Of a DNA stretch of 15,890 nucleotides, positions 12,867-15,890 are shown one piece after another. The notes beneath the pieces are model-generated. The model was not told the DNA's origin. It was given only the letters and a program-made list of their open reading frames with translations, and searched no databases. Every line of letters begins with the position of its first letter. Positions within the stretch are counted from its first letter, which is position 1. A program made the translations under genes and the position numbers. Origin of the DNA: an uncultured Oscillospiraceae bacterium (GTDB lineage Bacteria > Bacillota > Clostridia > Oscillospirales > Ruminococcaceae); contig CAJTSZ010000047.1 of NCBI GenBank assembly GCA_910578755.1, positions 1-15,890 of the forward strand, written 5' to 3'.

Positions 12867-13415
12867 ATGGTGTATGAAGCAAAAACAGTTTTACTGAAAA
12901 ACGGCAGGGAGGCTGTGCTCCGCGCCCCTTCCCAGGCGGATGCCGCAGCCTTAAAGGATTTTATGGTTCGCTGCTACGGCGAAACGGAGTTTTTAACCAA
13001 ATACCCGGAGGAATTTACCATAACCCTGCAGCAGGAGCAGGCTTACTTGGAAAAAAATATTGCTTCCTCAACGGAAATGATGATTATTTGTACCGTGGAC
13101 GGAGAACTGGCGGGCAACTGCCAAATTAACTTTAAAACAGGGTTAAAAGCAAAGCATCGGGCTTCTGTATCTATTGCTTTGCTGAAAAAGTTTTGGGGAA
13201 TAGGCATTGGTGCAGCCATGCTCCAGGAACTGCTGGCTGTGGCTGAAAAACAGGGAGCCACCCAGGTGGAATTGGCTTGTTTGGAAGGAAACCAGCGGGC
13301 TTTGGCCCTTTACACCAAGCTGGGTTTTACCCCAGTGGCCAGCCTGCCCAATGCCTACCGCCTAAAGGATGGAACAAGCCTTGGGGAAATTACAATGGTA
13401 AAACAGTTGGGCTAA
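12867..13415 (+). CDS. GNAT-family N-acetyltransferase
   Basis: A 182-residue protein with the GNAT fold, which moves an acetyl group from acetyl-CoA to an amine. Motif A is seen at about 103-125 (IALLKKFWGIGIGAAMLQELL), where the GIGIG loop binds the CoA pyrophosphate. The following ATQVELACLEGNQRALALYTKLGF (131-154) is motif B, with the common Asn and Tyr. The N-terminal part (about 18-60) fits a substrate-binding segment, and the substrate (amino acid, polyamine or protein N-terminus) cannot be told. The start at ATG 12867 has GGAAGG about 9 nt upstream; the longer frame from 12786 overlaps the preceding gene without a ribosome site. It follows the phosphofructokinase gene by 43 nt and precedes the hydrolase gene by 48 nt. 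Confidence 0.88.
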   Translation: MVYEAKTVLLKNGREAVLRAPSQADAAALKDFMVRCYGETEFLTKYPEEFTITLQQEQAYLEKNIASSTEMMIICTVDGELAGNCQINFKTGLKAKHRASVSIALLKKFWGIGIGAAMLQELLAVAEKQGATQVELACLEGNQRALALYTKLGFTPVASLPNAYRLKDGTSLGEITMVKQLG

Positions 13416-13463
13416 GGGCAAAGGAGGCAGCTTTCAGCTCAATTCCATAAAGGGGGAATGATT

Positions 13464-14402
13464 ATGGCAATTATGGCCGGCTTTACGGCGGTTTTGCTTT
13501 ATATGGGGGCCTGTTTTGCCTTTGCCTGGTTTTCCATAAACCCCAGGCGCCTTACCTACAGCCAGGTGCTGGAAAAGGAAATCCGCCGCAACCACCTGGA
13601 CCCCCAACTGGCAAACCTGCCCTTTACGGCGGTTTATTGCCCTGCCCCCGGCGGCGGCCGGCTTATGGGGCGGCTGTACCAAAACCCAGGGGACCAGAGA
13701 AGTATATCAACAGGGAAGTATGTCCTGTTTTTCCACGGGTACAACGCCCCTTGGGCAAGCGGGCTAAAGTACCTGCCCCTGCTGTGGCGGCTGGGCTTTC
13801 ATGTGCTTATGGCGGAACAGCCGGGCCACGGGGAAAGCAGCGGCCGCTTTATTACCTACGGCGCCAGGGAGGCTAAGGCCGGCTTGGTTTGGCTTTCCTG
13901 GCTGGAAGGACAGCAGGGCGCAAGCCTGGCTGAAACGGTGGTCATGGGGGAATCCATGGGTGCCGCCACTGCGTTGCTTACAGCGGCAGCCTGCCCCCAA
14001 ATTGGGTTTTGCATTGCGGATTGTTCTTACAGTTCCTGGCGGGAAGAGCTGCTGTACCAGGGCAAAAAAAGGTATGGCCCCCTGGCAGCAGCCCTTATCC
14101 CTGGGGTGGGCCTGTGGTGCAGGCTTCTGACAGGCGTTTCTTTTTCTGATGTGGAACCGGCTGCCGCTGCAAGGAACATTCAATGCCCGGTGCTCCTGTT
14201 CCACGGGGATGCGGATACGGTTGTGCCGGTGGCAATGGCGCAAAAAATTGCAGAGGCAAATCCGGCAGCTAAACTGCATATTGTAAAAGGGGCAGCCCAC
14301 GCCAACGCCATAGCCCAGGCGCCGGAGGAGTATGGGGCGGCGGTGGAGGCTTTTCTTGGGCTCCGGGGGGCTTGTTTCTTTAAAGAAAAGGTAGGGGTGT
14401 AA
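13464..14402 (+). CDS. Membrane-anchored alpha/beta hydrolase
   Basis: A 312-residue serine hydrolase of the alpha/beta fold. A single hydrophobic N-terminal segment (about 4-24) without a clear cleavage site suggests an anchor with the catalytic part outside the membrane. The oxyanion strand is FFHGYNAPW (89-97), followed by AEQPGHGESSG (117-127). The nucleophile elbow is GESMG with Ser164. The acid is Asp251 in HGDADTVVP, and the base is His279 in GAAHANA, so the triad is complete. The overall pattern resembles BAAT/YqkD-type hydrolases found in Bacillota. The substrate is unknown. Start ATG 13464 lies 7 nt after AGGGGG; ATG 13458 is only 1 nt from it. The gene is probably the last of the phosphofructokinase cluster; no terminator with a T-run was found in the 248 nt after it. 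Confidence 0.85.
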   Translation: MAIMAGFTAVLLYMGACFAFAWFSINPRRLTYSQVLEKEIRRNHLDPQLANLPFTAVYCPAPGGGRLMGRLYQNPGDQRSISTGKYVLFFHGYNAPWASGLKYLPLLWRLGFHVLMAEQPGHGESSGRFITYGAREAKAGLVWLSWLEGQQGASLAETVVMGESMGAATALLTAAACPQIGFCIADCSYSSWREELLYQGKKRYGPLAAALIPGVGLWCRLLTGVSFSDVEPAAAARNIQCPVLLFHGDADTVVPVAMAQKIAEANPAAKLHIVKGAAHANAIAQAPEEYGAAVEAFLGLRGACFFKEKVGV

Positions 14403-14650
14403 AGGCGCAGGCCGCAGCAAAACACCCAAATATATGCTAATGCCACAAAAAACTACCTTTTTTCACAGAAATGTGGTAAACTGAGGGAAAGAAAACACCA
14501 AAGTGACCATGGCGCCGCCTGTTGGCTGTAGGGCAAGCAGGCAGGGCTGCGGCAGGGGGCCTCTTTTTTCTGAAAAAACAGAACACCCAAACAGAGGGAA
14601 AAGGGCTGCCTGGCAGGGGAGCTTGGAACAATAGAAAAGGCGGTGATTTT

Positions 14651-15547
14651 ATGAGGATCAAATGTGAAAGCTGTGGTAAAGTGTATGATACGGCTGCCGA
14701 CGAACTCTGCCCGGAATGCGGCGCCTACAACAGCTTTGATAAAGGAGCCTGTACCCATTATGAAGGCGAGGGCAAAGGAGTGGGCCAACCAGACGCCCAG
14801 TGCGGCCATACTGGAATACCAGAGTTCCGGCCCCAGGCCTACCAGCCCCAGGAGTATGTCCCGGAGGAAATGCAGCGCCAGCCTGCAAAGCCCGCTGGCC
14901 CAAAACCGGGCTGGGGAAACAACCCGCCCCAGTACAGGGCGCCTGCCCGGGCAGATGCCCAAGGCAAAAAGCGGGGTAAGGCCTGGCCCATTGCCGTTGC
15001 CCTGTTGGTGCTGTTTTCCATTGCTGCCCCGCCGGCGGCGGAAGCCATGGCAAATTGGTGGGCTTACGGCATTACTTACGCCGGCGAGGCTATGGTTCTT
15101 CCCTGCAGCCCCCAAAACGCTATGGAAGTGGGCGGCGAATTTGTTTTACAGGGCTGGCAGGCCCAGCGGGTGTACGAAAATGACGGTACTTCCTACATAT
15201 ATGTTACAGCCCAGGTACATTCCGTGGGGGAAAGCAGCAGCTACCATAGGGTGGACCCGTATATGGAGGCCGCCGACGATTTTTGGGCCCCTGCCAGCGA
15301 TGCACAGCTGCAATGGGAGCTGGAAGCAATGGGCTTTGTCCCGGATGACTGGGAACTGTACCTTGCCAGCAAAAATCCAAAAACCGTAGGCTGGATCTTC
15401 CCGGATTTTGGGGATCCTGTGGTGTACATTTCCATTGCCGATATTGAAAAGGGTTCCGACCATTTGCTGCGCAGCCGGGGCAAGGTTTACCAAGTGGAAC
15501 TTACTGTAACAGAAACGGAAGGCGGGGATTATTATGGCGGAATATAA
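14651..15547 (+). CDS. Zinc-ribbon, one-TM envelope protein
   Basis: A 298-residue protein of unknown function. The N-terminus has a zinc-ribbon: Cys5-x2-Cys8 and Cys20-x2-Cys23 (KCESCGK, LCPECGA). A Pro/Gln/Gly-rich flexible linker follows (about 40-110), then one hydrophobic membrane segment (about 111-135), then a 160-residue extracytoplasmic domain rich in Tyr, Asp and Trp. The outer domain has a pattern like the DUF4352-type beta folds found in Bacillota lipoproteins, but I am not sure. Start ATG 14651 has GGCGGTG about 7 nt upstream; the frame continues back to 14522 without a ribosome site. The next gene starts inside its last codons (15534) and has a similar layout, so they are co-translated. 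Confidence 0.7.
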   Translation: MRIKCESCGKVYDTAADELCPECGAYNSFDKGACTHYEGEGKGVGQPDAQCGHTGIPEFRPQAYQPQEYVPEEMQRQPAKPAGPKPGWGNNPPQYRAPARADAQGKKRGKAWPIAVALLVLFSIAAPPAAEAMANWWAYGITYAGEAMVLPCSPQNAMEVGGEFVLQGWQAQRVYENDGTSYIYVTAQVHSVGESSSYHRVDPYMEAADDFWAPASDAQLQWELEAMGFVPDDWELYLASKNPKTVGWIFPDFGDPVVYISIADIEKGSDHLLRSRGKVYQVELTVTETEGGDYYGGI

Positions 15548-15890
15548 CCAAAACAGCCGTTACCAGCAGTTGGAACCAGTAAAACGGTCCGGCTCAAAGG
15601 CCTTTTGGCCAACAGTGCTGATAATAATCCTATTTGTTTTTGCAATACCAGCGCTGGAAAAGGCCATTGACGCCTTTAGCCTTGCGGGCTCCAAAAATTA
15701 TTACCAGCTTTCCCCCAAAACGCCGGAGGTCCTCCCTTTGGGCCCCACCTTGGGGGATGGCTCCCAAGCCTCCTATGGCGACGAGTTTTACCTGGTTAGC
15801 GTTTATGTAGAAAACAACAGCGCCTATGACGCTTATGTTTACAGCGACAGCTTTCGCATACGGATAAACGGGCTGGACCATTACCCAGAG
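15534..15890 (+). CDS. One-TM envelope protein, 3' end outside the window
   Basis: The first 119 codons are present and the frame is still open at the window end. A polar N-terminus (about 1-22), a membrane segment FWPTVLIIILFVFAIPAL (about 24-41) and the beginning of an extracytoplasmic domain are visible. The latter contains GDEFYLVSVYVENNSAY, a pattern typical of DUF4352-like domains, which I suggest only tentatively. It overlaps the preceding gene by 14 nt in another frame, with GGCGGGG about 8 nt before the ATG, so translational coupling is likely. Unlike its partner it has no zinc ribbon. The two look like related neighbours of one envelope system. Confidence 0.65.
   Translation, partial: MAEYNQNSRYQQLEPVKRSGSKAFWPTVLIIILFVFAIPALEKAIDAFSLAGSKNYYQLSPKTPEVLPLGPTLGDGSQASYGDEFYLVSVYVENNSAYDAYVYSDSFRIRINGLDHYPE

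Noticed and set aside
13764..14429. 221-residue minus-strand frame across the hydrolase gene
   Set aside because: It is the mirror of a GC-rich gene with a complete Ser-Asp-His triad and has no ribosome site or motifs.

Overview
The window looks like chromosomal DNA from an endospore-former-type Bacillota, most likely a gut Clostridia/Oscillospirales-like bacterium. Three things point there: a spoIIGA-sigE locus behind Spo0A boxes, a phosphofructokinase with the PPi-type motif, and Gram-positive Shine-Dalgarno sites (AGGAGG/GGAGG). Base composition is moderate, except for an AT-rich permease remnant at the left end and an AT-rich promoter region near 10300-10600.

Layout. 1-625: a 5'-truncated, AT-rich ABC-2 permease remnant on the minus strand. 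679-2725: a sigma-A-type promoter, an ECF sigma factor and a one-TM putative anti-sigma partner, closed by a two-way terminator. 2729-6355: two minus-strand ABC-F ATPases. The first is YkpA/YbiT-like, with one canonical and one degenerate ATP site. The second resembles ribosome-protection ABC-Fs and has its own strong promoter and a ~375-nt leader with an intrinsic terminator. The gap between them (4328-4837) holds three clean inverted repeats. 6855-8093: two minus-strand genes of unknown function, each with a terminator; the second encodes a protein with 26 cysteines in 149 residues and has a sigma-K-like promoter. 8280-10080: three in-phase 0A boxes, a 22-bp-spacer promoter, spoIIGA, and a sigE reading frame broken by what looks like a 29-nt deletion, closed by a perfect 43-nt palindromic terminator. 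10081-10662: no gene; a GC-richer block that can fold into several helices, then an AT-rich promoter region. 10663-14402: a DeoR-type regulator, PPi-type phosphofructokinase, GNAT acetyltransferase and membrane-anchored alpha/beta hydrolase, all plus strand. 14651-15890: two overlapping genes for one-TM envelope proteins, the first with an N-terminal zinc ribbon, the second cut by the window end.

How the genes fit together. The ECF pair is a self-contained envelope-signalling unit. The second ABC-F is probably induced by transcription attenuation. SpoIIGA is the protease that activates pro-sigma-E, so an intact SpoIIGA next to a broken sigE suggests a recent loss of sporulation or a sequence error. 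DeoR next to the phosphofructokinase suggests sugar-phosphate-responsive glycolytic control. The strongest leads are the sigE lesion, the ABC-F leader, the Cys-rich gene and the possible structured RNA after sigE. I found no tRNA, rRNA, CRISPR array, transposase or complete mobile element.
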